Source of the DNA: Marinobacter sp. S0848L
GTDB taxonomy: Bacteria; Pseudomonadota; Gammaproteobacteria; Pseudomonadales; Oleiphilaceae
Direction of reading: 5' to 3'
Assembly: GCF_023016065.1 (NCBI RefSeq)
Contig: NZ_JALKAQ010000002.1
Coordinates: 1 to 64,000, forward strand
DNA: 64,000 nucleotides
Under the pieces are notes generated by a model, which saw only the letters and a list, made by a program, of their open reading frames with translations, was not told where the DNA came from and ran no database searches. A program made the position numbers and the translations under genes. Below are positions 37,763 through 45,784 of this stretch, one piece after another (position 1 is the first letter of the stretch; each line of letters starts with the position of its first letter).

Positions 37763-38406
37763 TGGCAGTTCGAGGCCGTTTTATTACCTTTGAAGGAACC
37801 GAAGGCGTGGGCAAGTCTACGCAGATGAAAAACGCTGCGCAGACACTGGAATCTCTGGGGATAGACTACCTGGTGACTCGAGAGCCGGGCGGTACGCCAA
37901 TGGCCGAGACGATCCGTGAGGTGTTGCTGGCATCCCGCGCGGAGTCGGTACATGAAATGACCGAATTGCTGCTGATGTTCGCGGCTCGCGCTCAACATCT
38001 GCATACCCGAATCTTGCCGGCACTGGACGCCGGGCAATGGGTTCTGTGTGATCGCTTCACCGATGCAACCTTTGCCTATCAAGGCGGCGGCCGAGGTGTT
38101 TCTAAAGAGCGCATTGCAGTGCTGGAATCATTGGTTCAGGGTGACGTACGCCCCGATCATGTCATTTTGCTGGACGCGCCGGTAGAAACCGGAATGTCGC
38201 GAGCAAAACATCGCGGAGAACTTGACCGCTTTGAGCAGGAAGACATCGAATTCTTCCAGCGTATTCGGGACACTTACCTGGAACGCGCTACGGCTTCTCC
38301 GGCTCAGTACCACATCGTTAACGCGGCACTGCCTCTCGAGCAGGTTTCAGCCAGCGTGGCCGCTTTACTAACCGCATTGGTCAAAGCGCCTCAGCAGGTC
38401 GGGTAG
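37762..38406 (+). CDS. tmk: Thymidylate kinase
   Basis: Tmk phosphorylates dTMP to dTDP. The 214-residue product has the P-loop FEGTEGVGKSTQ, the REPGGTPMAE and CDRFTDAT motifs and the LID-containing C-terminal half. It overlaps mltG by one base and has GGAG 7 bases upstream. In E. coli and Pseudomonas holB follows; here an AraC regulator begins 2 bases after the stop. Confidence 0.97.
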   Translation: MAVRGRFITFEGTEGVGKSTQMKNAAQTLESLGIDYLVTREPGGTPMAETIREVLLASRAESVHEMTELLLMFAARAQHLHTRILPALDAGQWVLCDRFTDATFAYQGGGRGVSKERIAVLESLVQGDVRPDHVILLDAPVETGMSRAKHRGELDRFEQEDIEFFQRIRDTYLERATASPAQYHIVNAALPLEQVSASVAALLTALVKAPQQVG

Positions 38407-38408
38407 TC

Positions 38409-39188
38409 ATGCTAGATGCCAGAATCATAAAGCTCCCCGCCAACACACAACAGCATCACCACGAGCATCATCAGGTTGTTGTCGGGGTTCGCGGTGCGGC
38501 CGAGTTGTGTGTTGACGGGCTAGGGGCGTATCTCGATAACTGGAAAGCGTGTCTGGTGCCCACAGAGATTGAGCATGATTACTGTGGAGATCAAAAAAAC
38601 CATGTTCTGGTGATTAATCTTGACCCGCAGAGCCGGGCGTTTGCGTCCTCGGCCCATCGGGAATACGAGCGACTGGCCCGAATGTTCGAAAAGCCCAGTA
38701 CAGTTCAGATGGACCACCGCTTGCAGGGCTTGGTGCAATTTGCCGCAGGTGAATTTGACCGGGCGCCCGATAACGTGCCGCTGCACCGGCATCTGGCGGC
38801 AAGTATCTTGTATAGCATGGCGGACCGGATGGTCGATGGCACATCGATCAAGCCACCTCGACACAGCGTGAACCCGGAAGCGACACGCCGTTTTATTTTG
38901 GAGAACCTGCACCGGAAAATCACCGTTAAGGACTTAGCCGGCCAAGCCTGTTTGAGCGTCAGCCGGTTTCATGAAATTTTCCGGGAAGTTGCAGGGATTA
39001 CTCCGCACCAGTTTTTGCTACAGACCCGCCTCGAACAAGCGTCCAGCTTGCTCGCTAGCAGTCAGCTGTCGGTTTCTGAAATCAGTTACCGAACGGGCTT
39101 CTCCTCACAGAGTGCTCTTACCAATGCGTTGCGAAAATACAAAGGAACAACGCCCTCCAGGCTCCAAATTGGCGAACATGTCGCATAA
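38409..39188 (+). CDS. AraC-family transcriptional regulator, candidate regulator of putP
   Basis: The 259-residue protein has an N-terminal cupin-like sensing domain (HHHEHHQVVVGVRGAAEL) and a C-terminal double helix-turn-helix of about 100 residues (ITVKDLAGQACLSVSRFHEIF and LSVSEISYRTGFSSQSA). It starts 2 bases after tmk, so it is transcribed with that operon at least in part. The gene downstream is a proline symporter. From this position, and by analogy with proline-responsive AraC regulators in Pseudomonas, I infer control of proline uptake or use. This is not shown by the sequence. Confidence 0.85.
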   Translation: MLDARIIKLPANTQQHHHEHHQVVVGVRGAAELCVDGLGAYLDNWKACLVPTEIEHDYCGDQKNHVLVINLDPQSRAFASSAHREYERLARMFEKPSTVQMDHRLQGLVQFAAGEFDRAPDNVPLHRHLAASILYSMADRMVDGTSIKPPRHSVNPEATRRFILENLHRKITVKDLAGQACLSVSRFHEIFREVAGITPHQFLLQTRLEQASSLLASSQLSVSEISYRTGFSSQSALTNALRKYKGTTPSRLQIGEHVA

Positions 39189-39490
39189 TTCCGGCACAAA
39201 CGGTGAGTACCGGAGGATTGTGCAAAAAAATCGTAGGATTTCGTAAGCCCTGAGTGGGTAGTAATACTAACTTGTGTCGCCTGAAGTCCCGTATTGCCGA
39301 CTTGTTGTTGATTTCAGTCGCAAAATGCTGAAGTTTAACTATATTGAAGGAGTATCCGTGCGAGGTACGCTTCGCTCCAACGAGGATGGAATTCGGCTAA
39401 ACAAGAATAACGGCGCAGTGGGCTGGCTTGAGCGCCAGGGCTGTGCTTAGAGAGCGGATCTAATCCGACTCATTAAACCGGAGGAGCCTT
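39189..39490. promoter_or_regulatory. putP upstream region
   Basis: This 302-base gap holds a possible -10 TATATT (39340-39345) without a convincing -35, a short open frame with a strong ribosome binding site (39358-39450), and the putP ribosome binding site GGAGGAG just before 39491. No other gene is visible. Confidence 0.5.
39358..39450 (+). CDS. Possible 30-residue leader peptide upstream of putP
   Basis: A GTG at 39358 is preceded by GAAGGAG at 5-6 bases and opens a 30-codon frame ending TAG at 39448-39450. The peptide starts MRGTLRSNEDGI and ends WLERQGCA. It has no proline codon, so simple proline attenuation is unlikely. The frame may be chance, but its ribosome binding site is as good as that of most genes here. 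It ends 40 bases before putP. Confidence 0.35.
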   Translation: MRGTLRSNEDGIRLNKNNGAVGWLERQGCA

Positions 39491-40981
39491 ATGGCTATTG
39501 GTGTTTGGATCAGTCTTTTTGCTTACTTTGCGCTCATGATTGCCATCGGCATTTATGCAATGCGCACGTCGACGTCTTCGTCCGAAGACTACATGCTGGG
39601 TGGGCGAGCTCTTAGCCCGAAAGTGGCGGCCTTGTCGGCCGGTGCGTCTGATATGAGTGGCTGGCTGCTGCTGGGGCTCCCGGGCGCGTTGTACGTGTCG
39701 GGTCTGGCTTCTGCCTGGATCGGTATCGGCCTGTTCGTGGGTGCGTTTTTCAACTGGGTGCTGGTAGCACCTCGTCTTCGCGAACAAACGGTTCATTATG
39801 GAAATGCCATTACTATCCCTTCGTTCCTGGCCAATCGTTTCCCGACGAAAGCACTGTCGCTCAGGACTGTATCTGCGATCGTTATCGTGGTGTTCTTCGC
39901 GGTATACACCGCTTCTGGTCTGGTTGCGGGTGGCAAACTGTTTGAAAGTGCTTTCGCCGGCATCTTTAACTTTGGCGGGTTGAGCGACTACTCGGTTGGC
40001 ATTGTCATCACCTTGGGTGTGGTTCTGGCCTACACTGTTGTGGGTGGCTTCCTTGCGGTGAGCATGACCGACTTCGTTCAGGGCTGCATCATGATGCTGG
40101 CACTGGTTATCATGCCGGCGGTTGTGCTGTTTGGTGAAGGCGGGGGCGGTTTTGCCCAGGCTTCACAGACCCTTAATGAAGTAGATCCAACCTTGTTGTC
40201 CTGGACCGAAGGCCTGACCTTCATTGGCTGGTTGTCAGCAGTTACCTGGGGCCTGGGCTACTTTGGCCAGCCGCACATCATCGTTCGTTTCATGGCGATC
40301 CGTTCGCTGAAAGACGTACCAACTGCCCGTAACATTGGTATGGGTTGGATGGGTATTTCCCTGATCGGTGCGATTTCTCTGGGTGTGTTCGGTCGCGCTT
40401 ACGCGGTTCGTAACGGCCTGGATGTTGCCGATCCGGAAACCATTTTCATCATTCTGTCTGACTTGCTGTTCCACCCGCTGATCACAGGCTTCCTGTACGC
40501 AGCGCTGTTGGCCGCAGTTATGAGTACCATATCCAGTCAGTTGCTGGTGTCGTCTTCTTCTTTGACTGAAGACTTCTACCGCTTGTTCCTGCGCAAAGAA
40601 GCCACGGATCGTGAGTGTGTGAACGTAGGTCGTGCCTGTGTTGTAGCGGTTGGTCTGGTGGCGGCAGTCATCGCTTCTGACCCGGATTCTCAGGTTCTCG
40701 GGCTGGTCAGTAACGCCTGGGCAGGCTTTGGTGCCGCCTTTGGTCCGCTGATTCTGCTGTCTCTGATGTGGTCCCGTACTAACGGTGCTGGTGCCATTGC
40801 CGGCATGGTAGTGGGCGCTGTGACCGTTATGGTCTGGATCTCTCTGGGCTGGAATGGCAGCTTCATGGGTGGTCCTGGCGTTTATGAAATCATTCCTGGC
40901 TTCGTTGCTGCGTTCATCGCCATTATCGTGGTGAGCTCTGTGACAGCAGACGCCGGTGAATACCAGCATATCGAGCGGTAA
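39491..40981 (+). CDS. putP: Sodium/proline symporter
   Basis: PutP imports proline with sodium for catabolism or osmoprotection. The 496-residue protein has about 13 membrane segments of the SSS family. Typical motifs are GGRALSPKVAALSAGASDMSG near TM2, the GLGYFGQPHIIVRFMA segment, and SSSSLTEDFYR in TM8-9. GGAGGAG precedes the ATG. The AraC gene upstream is a plausible regulator. It ends in a strong terminator. Confidence 0.95.
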   Translation: MAIGVWISLFAYFALMIAIGIYAMRTSTSSSEDYMLGGRALSPKVAALSAGASDMSGWLLLGLPGALYVSGLASAWIGIGLFVGAFFNWVLVAPRLREQTVHYGNAITIPSFLANRFPTKALSLRTVSAIVIVVFFAVYTASGLVAGGKLFESAFAGIFNFGGLSDYSVGIVITLGVVLAYTVVGGFLAVSMTDFVQGCIMMLALVIMPAVVLFGEGGGGFAQASQTLNEVDPTLLSWTEGLTFIGWLSAVTWGLGYFGQPHIIVRFMAIRSLKDVPTARNIGMGWMGISLIGAISLGVFGRAYAVRNGLDVADPETIFIILSDLLFHPLITGFLYAALLAAVMSTISSQLLVSSSSLTEDFYRLFLRKEATDRECVNVGRACVVAVGLVAAVIASDPDSQVLGLVSNAWAGFGAAFGPLILLSLMWSRTNGAGAIAGMVVGAVTVMVWISLGWNGSFMGGPGVYEIIPGFVAAFIAIIVVSSVTADAGEYQHIER

Positions 40982-41009
40982 TCGTAAGGGTTACAGAAAG
41001 GGTATGCAG

Positions 41010-41034
41010 AGGGCTCCTACGGGAGCCCTTTTTT
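41010..41034 (+). terminator. Intrinsic terminator after putP
   Basis: GGGCTCC/GGAGCCC stem with a TACG tetraloop and six T. Confidence 0.95.
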
Positions 41035-41066
41035 ATGGACCAGACAATCTAACAGCGCGGAGTGAG

Positions 41067-41160
41067 GCGCCGGTATGGGGTAGCTTTTCTGAAGGGAAAA
41101 AGATGTCTGAGCGAAGCGAGTTATTTTTACCGAAAGAAAAGCTACCCCACGGCGGTGCCG
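41067..41160. repeat. Long imperfect palindrome between putP and acnB
   Basis: GGGGTAGCTTTTCT at 41077-41090 and its exact complement AGAAAAGCTACCCC at about 41135-41148 are separated by about 44 bases. Pairing continues imperfectly outwards (GCGCCGGTAT with the GTGGCGGTGC-side sequence). A small inner palindrome, GAGCGAAGCGAG, lies in the loop. It is not part of either gene's terminator. It could be a miniature inverted-repeat element, an extragenic palindrome or a structured RNA. Confidence 0.75.
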
Positions 41161-41196
41161 GGACACTAATAAATGAGTAAGTTTTCGTGCAGGCAC

Positions 41197-41227
41197 AAAA
41201 AAACGCCAGCCCGAAGGCTGGCGTTTC
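41197..41227 (-). terminator. Intrinsic terminator of acnB
   Basis: On the minus strand AAACGCCAGC and GCTGGCGTTT form a 10-bp stem, followed by a T-run (A-run at 41197-41203 on the plus strand). Confidence 0.93.
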
Positions 41228-41255
41228 ATTGGAGCTAAACCGAAAAGGTTAGGTC

Positions 41256-43850
41256 TTAAGCGACAGTCGCTTCAGACGCCTTCTTGGTGTAGTTCTCCAT
41301 CTGGTCAAAGTTGAGATACTTGTAGATCTCAGCTGACATGCTGTCCAGATCTTTAGCGTACTCCATGTACTCCGCAGGAGTCGGGAGCTTGCCAAGGATT
41401 GCGCCAACAGAAGCCAGTTCTGCAGAGGTCAGGTACACGTTGGCACCATCACCCAGACGGTTCGGGAAGTTACGAGTAGAGGTCGACAGAACGGTAGACT
41501 TCGCAGCCACACGTGCCTGGTTACCCATACACAGTGAACAACCCGGCATTTCGGTGCGAACACCGGCAGTGCCGTAGATGTTGAAGTAACCTTCTTCCAT
41601 CAGCTGCGCCTGATCCATCTTGGTCGGCGGAGACATCCACAGACGAGTGTTCAGGGAGCCTTTGTGCTGGTCAAGCAGCTTACCAGCGGCGCGGAAGTGA
41701 CCGATGTTGGTCATGCAAGAACCGATGAACACTTCGTCTACCTTGTCGCCAGCCACTTCGGACAGGAACTTGGCATCGTCCGGGTCGTTCGGGCAGCAAA
41801 CGATCGGCTCTTTGATGTCAGCCAGATCGATTTCGATAACGTGAGAGTACTCAGCGTCTTTATCTGCACGCATCAGCTTCGGATCAGCCAACCAGGCTTC
41901 CATCTGCTGGGCACGACGCTCCAGAGTACGTGGGTCGCCGTAACCTTCAGCGATCATCCAGCGCAACATGGTGATGTTAGAACGCAGGTACTCGGCAACA
42001 GAGTCTTCAGACAGGTTGATGGTACAACCGGCAGCAGAACGCTCGGCAGAAGCGTCAGACAGTTCGAACGCCTGTTCAACAGTCAGGTGCTCAAGACCTT
42101 CGATTTCCAGGATACGACCAGAGAATTCGTTGATCTTGCCTTTCTTCTCAACGGTCAGCATGCCTTGCTTGATGCCGTACAGCGGGATCGCGTGTACCAG
42201 GTCACGCAGGGTGATGCCCGGCTGCATGTTGCCTTTGAAGCGAACCAGAACAGATTCAGGCATGTCCAGAGGCATAACACCTGTTGCCGCGGCAAACGCA
42301 ACCAGGCCAGAACCGGCCGGGAAGGAAATGCCCATCGGGAAACGGGTGTGGGAGTCACCACCAGTACCCACGGTGTCTGGCAGCAGCATGCGGTTCAACC
42401 AGGAGTGGATGATACCGTCGCCCGGACGCAGGGAAACACCGCCACGGTTGCGGATGAAGTCCGGCATGGTGTGCTGCATTTCAACGTCAACCGGCTTCGG
42501 ATAAGCGGCGGTGTGACAGAAAGACTGCATAACCAGGTCAGCCTGGAAGCCCAAGCAGGCCAGATCTTTCAGTTCATCACGGGTCATCGGACCAGTGGTG
42601 TCCTGAGAACCAACGGTGGTCATATGCGGCTCGCAGTAAGTGCCCGGGCGAACGCCTTGGCCTTCTTCCAGTCCACATGCTTTACCAACCATCTTCTGGG
42701 CCAGAGTGAAGCCCTTGTCACCAGCTTCCGGATCTTCCGGCAGGCGGAACAGATCGGTCGGGCCCATGCCCAGTGCGGTGCGTGCCTTGGCGGTCAAACC
42801 ACGGCCAATGATCAGCGGAATACGGCCGCCAGCCTGAACTTCGTCCAGAATAACATCAGATTTGAACTCAAACTCGGAGATAACGTCACCGGCTTCGTTC
42901 AGGATCTTGCCTTCGTACGGACGAATTTCAATTACGTCGCCCATGTTCATGTTGTCTACCGGAGCTTCGAATACCAAAGCGCCTGCGTCTTCCATAGTGT
43001 TGAAGAAGATTGGGGCAACTTTGTTACCGATACATACACCACCAGCACGCTTGTTGGGAACGCCCGGGATGTCGTCACCGAAGAACCACAGAACAGAGTT
43101 CGTGGCAGACTTACGGGAAGAACCGGTACCTACAACGTCACCAACGAAAGCAACGGGCAGGCCTTTGGATTTGATTTCTTCGATCTGGCTCATCGGGCCA
43201 GTTACGCCAGGCTCTTCCGGCTTCAGGCCGTCGCGTTCCATCTTATAGGCAGCGCGGGCGTGCAGCGGGATGTCCGGGCGGGACCATGCGTCCGGAGCCG
43301 GAGACAGGTCGTCGGTGTTGGTTTCGCCGGTTACCTTGAAAACAACCATCTTGGTGCTTTCAGGAACCTTATCCTTTTTGGTGAACCACTCAGCGTTGGC
43401 CCAGGACTCAACAACAGACTTGGCAACAGCGTTGCCAGCGTCCATTTTTTCTTTAACGTCGTTGAACGCATCGAACATCAGCAGGGTGTGCTTCAGTTCT
43501 TCACCGGCCAGCTCGGCCAGCTCTTCGTTGTCCAGCAGGTCAACCAAGGTTTCGATGTTATAACCACCTTGCATCATACCCAGCAGCTGAACGGCCTTTT
43601 TGCTATCGATCAGCGGAGAGGTCGCTTCACCTTTAACAATGGCAGTCAGGAAGGCAGCTTTAACGTAAGCGGCTTCGTCTACTCCTGGTGGTACACGGTT
43701 TTCCAGAAGATCAACCAGCGTTGCTTCTTCACCGGCGGGTGGGTTTTTCAGCAGATCTACCAGAGCAGCGGTCTGCTCGGGGTTCAGCGGCTTCGGGGGG
43801 ATGCCCAGAGCTGCACGTTCGGCAACGTGTTCACGATAAGCTTCTAACAC
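41256..43850 (-). CDS. acnB: Aconitate hydratase B
   Basis: AcnB isomerises citrate to isocitrate and can bind RNA when its iron-sulfur cluster is lost. The 864-residue product matches E. coli AcnB throughout: HEAT-like N-terminal domain (PPAGEEATLVDLLENRVPPG), TNTDDLSPAPDAWSRPDIP, SQDTTGPMTRDELKDLAC, TVGTGGDSHTRFP, and the cluster ligands in FIGSCMTNIGH and GCSLCMGNQAR. I chose the GTG at 43850, which gives MLEAYREHVAER, the exact family start, with GAGGGT 8-9 bases upstream. An ATG 15 bases earlier is the alternative. It is monocistronic. Confidence 0.97.
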   Translation of the reverse strand: MLEAYREHVAERAALGIPPKPLNPEQTAALVDLLKNPPAGEEATLVDLLENRVPPGVDEAAYVKAAFLTAIVKGEATSPLIDSKKAVQLLGMMQGGYNIETLVDLLDNEELAELAGEELKHTLLMFDAFNDVKEKMDAGNAVAKSVVESWANAEWFTKKDKVPESTKMVVFKVTGETNTDDLSPAPDAWSRPDIPLHARAAYKMERDGLKPEEPGVTGPMSQIEEIKSKGLPVAFVGDVVGTGSSRKSATNSVLWFFGDDIPGVPNKRAGGVCIGNKVAPIFFNTMEDAGALVFEAPVDNMNMGDVIEIRPYEGKILNEAGDVISEFEFKSDVILDEVQAGGRIPLIIGRGLTAKARTALGMGPTDLFRLPEDPEAGDKGFTLAQKMVGKACGLEEGQGVRPGTYCEPHMTTVGSQDTTGPMTRDELKDLACLGFQADLVMQSFCHTAAYPKPVDVEMQHTMPDFIRNRGGVSLRPGDGIIHSWLNRMLLPDTVGTGGDSHTRFPMGISFPAGSGLVAFAAATGVMPLDMPESVLVRFKGNMQPGITLRDLVHAIPLYGIKQGMLTVEKKGKINEFSGRILEIEGLEHLTVEQAFELSDASAERSAAGCTINLSEDSVAEYLRSNITMLRWMIAEGYGDPRTLERRAQQMEAWLADPKLMRADKDAEYSHVIEIDLADIKEPIVCCPNDPDDAKFLSEVAGDKVDEVFIGSCMTNIGHFRAAGKLLDQHKGSLNTRLWMSPPTKMDQAQLMEEGYFNIYGTAGVRTEMPGCSLCMGNQARVAAKSTVLSTSTRNFPNRLGDGANVYLTSAELASVGAILGKLPTPAEYMEYAKDLDSMSAEIYKYLNFDQMENYTKKASEATVA

Positions 43851-44108
43851 GATATGGACCCTCATCAGTTGAAATTTTCCTCGCCGGTGGCATGCCGCCT
43901 GGCGGGTGTTTTTTTACGAAAAGGCCGAAGGAGCCTCTGAATAACGCCTAAATTGGCCGGTGGGGTATTCAGATTCTATTCAGAGACACCTTGATCCGGC
44001 GCTGCATTCTATAGGAAAGCACGTATAAAGTTAAGTTGGACAGAGGTCGGAGCTGTCTGATAGCTGCGGTATACTCTCGCGTTTTCGAACCTGACCAGAT
44101 TCAATGAT

Positions 44109-44717
44109 ATGACTGATGCCTTGAAGGAAATACATGACTTTCTGCCGTGCCGCACGCCTCAGCAGTGGATTGAGAATGCATTGGCGAACCAGGATTTGTT
44201 GCTGATCGACCATGCTCACTGTGAGAAAAAGGCAGCCTCGACCGCGCTCAGTTTGATGTATCGGTACGTTGAAAATACCGAGCTGCTGAACAAAATGTCG
44301 CGTTTGGCCCGGGAAGAGCTTCGGCATTTCGAGCAGGTGTTGGCGATTATGCAAAAACGCGGGGTGACCTATACGCATCTGACGCCAGCACGTTACGCGG
44401 GTGGCATGAGGGATCTGGTGCGCAAGGACGACCCGGGCCGATTGGTGGATGTATTGATTGTGGGGGCGATTATTGAGGCCCGTTCCTGTGAACGTTTCGC
44501 CGCCTTGGCGCCGTTTCTTGACGAGAAACTGGCCGAGTTTTACACCGGATTGTTAAAGTCTGAAGCGCGCCACTATCAGGATTATCTGAAGCTGGCTGTT
44601 CAGGCCAACAGGGCGCCGGTCGATGAACGAGTTGCGGAGTTTATGGCCGTGGAGAAAACGCTGATTGAAGAGGCGGATACTGAATTCCGGTTTCACAGCG
44701 GGCCCGTACCCGCTTGA
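44109..44717 (+). CDS. miaE: tRNA-(ms2io6A37) hydroxylase MiaE
   Basis: MiaE is a non-haem diiron monooxygenase that hydroxylates the isopentenyl group of ms2i6A37 in tRNA. The 202-residue product has the ferritin-like iron ligands in EELRHFEQV and in IIEARSCERF and SEARHYQDY. The ATG at 44109 lacks a clear ribosome binding site and overlaps a two-codon frame (ATG ATA TGA, 44104-44112). It is convergent with the LysR gene. A TATACT at 44070 is a possible -10. Confidence 0.93.
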   Translation: MTDALKEIHDFLPCRTPQQWIENALANQDLLLIDHAHCEKKAASTALSLMYRYVENTELLNKMSRLAREELRHFEQVLAIMQKRGVTYTHLTPARYAGGMRDLVRKDDPGRLVDVLIVGAIIEARSCERFAALAPFLDEKLAEFYTGLLKSEARHYQDYLKLAVQANRAPVDERVAEFMAVEKTLIEEADTEFRFHSGPVPA

Positions 44718-44724
44718 TGCGGAA

Positions 44725-44758
44725 GCCCGAACCTCGAAAAAGAGGGTGAGGCTCGGGC
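44725..44758. terminator. Hairpin between convergent miaE and LysR genes
   Basis: GCCCGAACCTC (44725-44735) pairs with GAGGCTCGGGC (44748-44758) with one mismatch. There is no T-run, so it may act only as a 3' end stabiliser or a weak bidirectional terminator. Confidence 0.5.
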
Positions 44759-44763
44759 GCCCG

Positions 44764-45645
44764 TTAAAGCTGCTTGCACAGGTCTATCCATTGGGCGATA
44801 CCGGCGCTGCGGTATTTTTGCTTGTGCAGAATAAAGTAAAACTGCCGTTTAAATGAACGGTGTTCCGGCATTGCAAGTGGCACCAGGCTGCCACGCTTGA
44901 ACGCGTCAGCAAGCACCACCCATGACAAACAGCCGATGCCGAGATTGGCCTCGACCGCACGCTTTATGGCTTCGGTGTGTTCCAGTTCTAGCAACACGTT
45001 GAGGTCGGGTAGCAGGCCTTGCATACCTCGCTCAAAGCTTTGTCTGGTGCCGGACCCCTGTTCCCGCATAATCCAGGTTGCTTCGCGTAAATCGTCATCG
45101 GTTAGTTGTTTTTTTTGGGCCAGCGGGTGATTGGGCGCACAAAAAGCAATGAGTTCGTCTTCACGCCACGGCATAACTTCAAGTTCGGTGGCCTGCAATT
45201 CACCTTCGATTAAGCCAATATCCAGTTCAAAGTCTTTAACCCGCCGGGCGATGGTGCTGGTATTGGCAACCTCCAGTGACACTTTCGGCCGAGTAGGGGT
45301 GTTCATGTATTGAGCCATAACGCCAACGGCGAGATAGTTCCCTATAGTTAGCGTTGCACCGACTTTAAGTGCGCCTATTTCCGAGTGCTTGCTGAATGCT
45401 TGTTCTAATTCTGTAGCCTGAGCGAGCAGCGCTTCAGCTTTCGGGCGGTACAGTCGGCCAAGCTCGTTCAGTTGCAGCCGCTTGCCCACCCGGTCAAATA
45501 ACCGGATATCGAACTGGCTTTCAAGTTCTTTCAGTGCGCTGCTGGCCGCAGATTGGGACATGGATAACGATTCTGCAGCCCGGGTGATGTTCTGAAAATG
45601 TGCGGCAGCGAGAAAAACTTCTAATTGGCGAAAGCTGTATTTCAT
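44764..45645 (-). CDS. LysR-family regulator, FinR-like, divergent from fpr
   Basis: The 293-residue protein has a LysR winged helix-turn-helix at the N-terminus (MKYSFRQLEVFLAAAHFQNI, then AAESLSMSQSAASSALKELE) and a PBP-type co-inducer domain. In Pseudomonas a LysR protein called FinR is encoded divergently from fpr and activates it under superoxide or sulfur-related stress. The same arrangement here makes this the probable orthologue. A palindrome TATTC-8-GAATA lies in the shared gap. I infer the regulatory role from position and do not see it in the sequence. Confidence 0.88.
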   Translation of the reverse strand: MKYSFRQLEVFLAAAHFQNITRAAESLSMSQSAASSALKELESQFDIRLFDRVGKRLQLNELGRLYRPKAEALLAQATELEQAFSKHSEIGALKVGATLTIGNYLAVGVMAQYMNTPTRPKVSLEVANTSTIARRVKDFELDIGLIEGELQATELEVMPWREDELIAFCAPNHPLAQKKQLTDDDLREATWIMREQGSGTRQSFERGMQGLLPDLNVLLELEHTEAIKRAVEANLGIGCLSWVVLADAFKRGSLVPLAMPEHRSFKRQFYFILHKQKYRSAGIAQWIDLCKQL

Positions 45646-45672
45646 GGTTTGGCTACCAAGGTATAATCTGTT

Positions 45673-45690
45673 TATTCATAAAATCGAATA
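45673..45690. promoter_or_regulatory. Candidate LysR operator between the regulator gene and fpr
   Basis: TATTC at 45673-45677 and GAATA at 45686-45690 form a symmetric TTC-N8-GAA pattern, in the size range of LysR T-N11-A sites. It is centred 28 bases upstream of the regulator start and about 100 bases upstream of fpr. Confidence 0.5.
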
Positions 45691-45711
45691 GCATTATGAA
45701 AGCATCCCGTT

Positions 45712-45739
45712 TTGTCGATTTCAAGAAAAAGCTTACACT
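45712..45739 (+). promoter_or_regulatory. Candidate fpr promoter
   Basis: TTGTCG (45712-45717), 16-base spacer, TACACT (45734-45739). Each element matches four of six consensus bases, as expected for a promoter that needs an activator. The palindrome at 45673-45690 lies just upstream, a suitable activator position. Confidence 0.5.
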
Positions 45740-45784
45740 GAAGGCATCCTAAATTCTTAACCATTGCTAGCTTGCGAGGGCATC

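Noticed and set aside
40956-41180. A 74-codon frame spanning the putP terminator and the palindrome
   Set aside because: It crosses a strong terminator and a structured element, and the product has no resemblance to a protein family.
41664-43847. A 727-codon open frame on the plus strand opposite acnB
   Set aside because: It is fully antisense to acnB, which matches its family end to end. Its sequence is rich in residues typical of reversed codon bias (Gln, Arg, His, Val) and shows no family motif.
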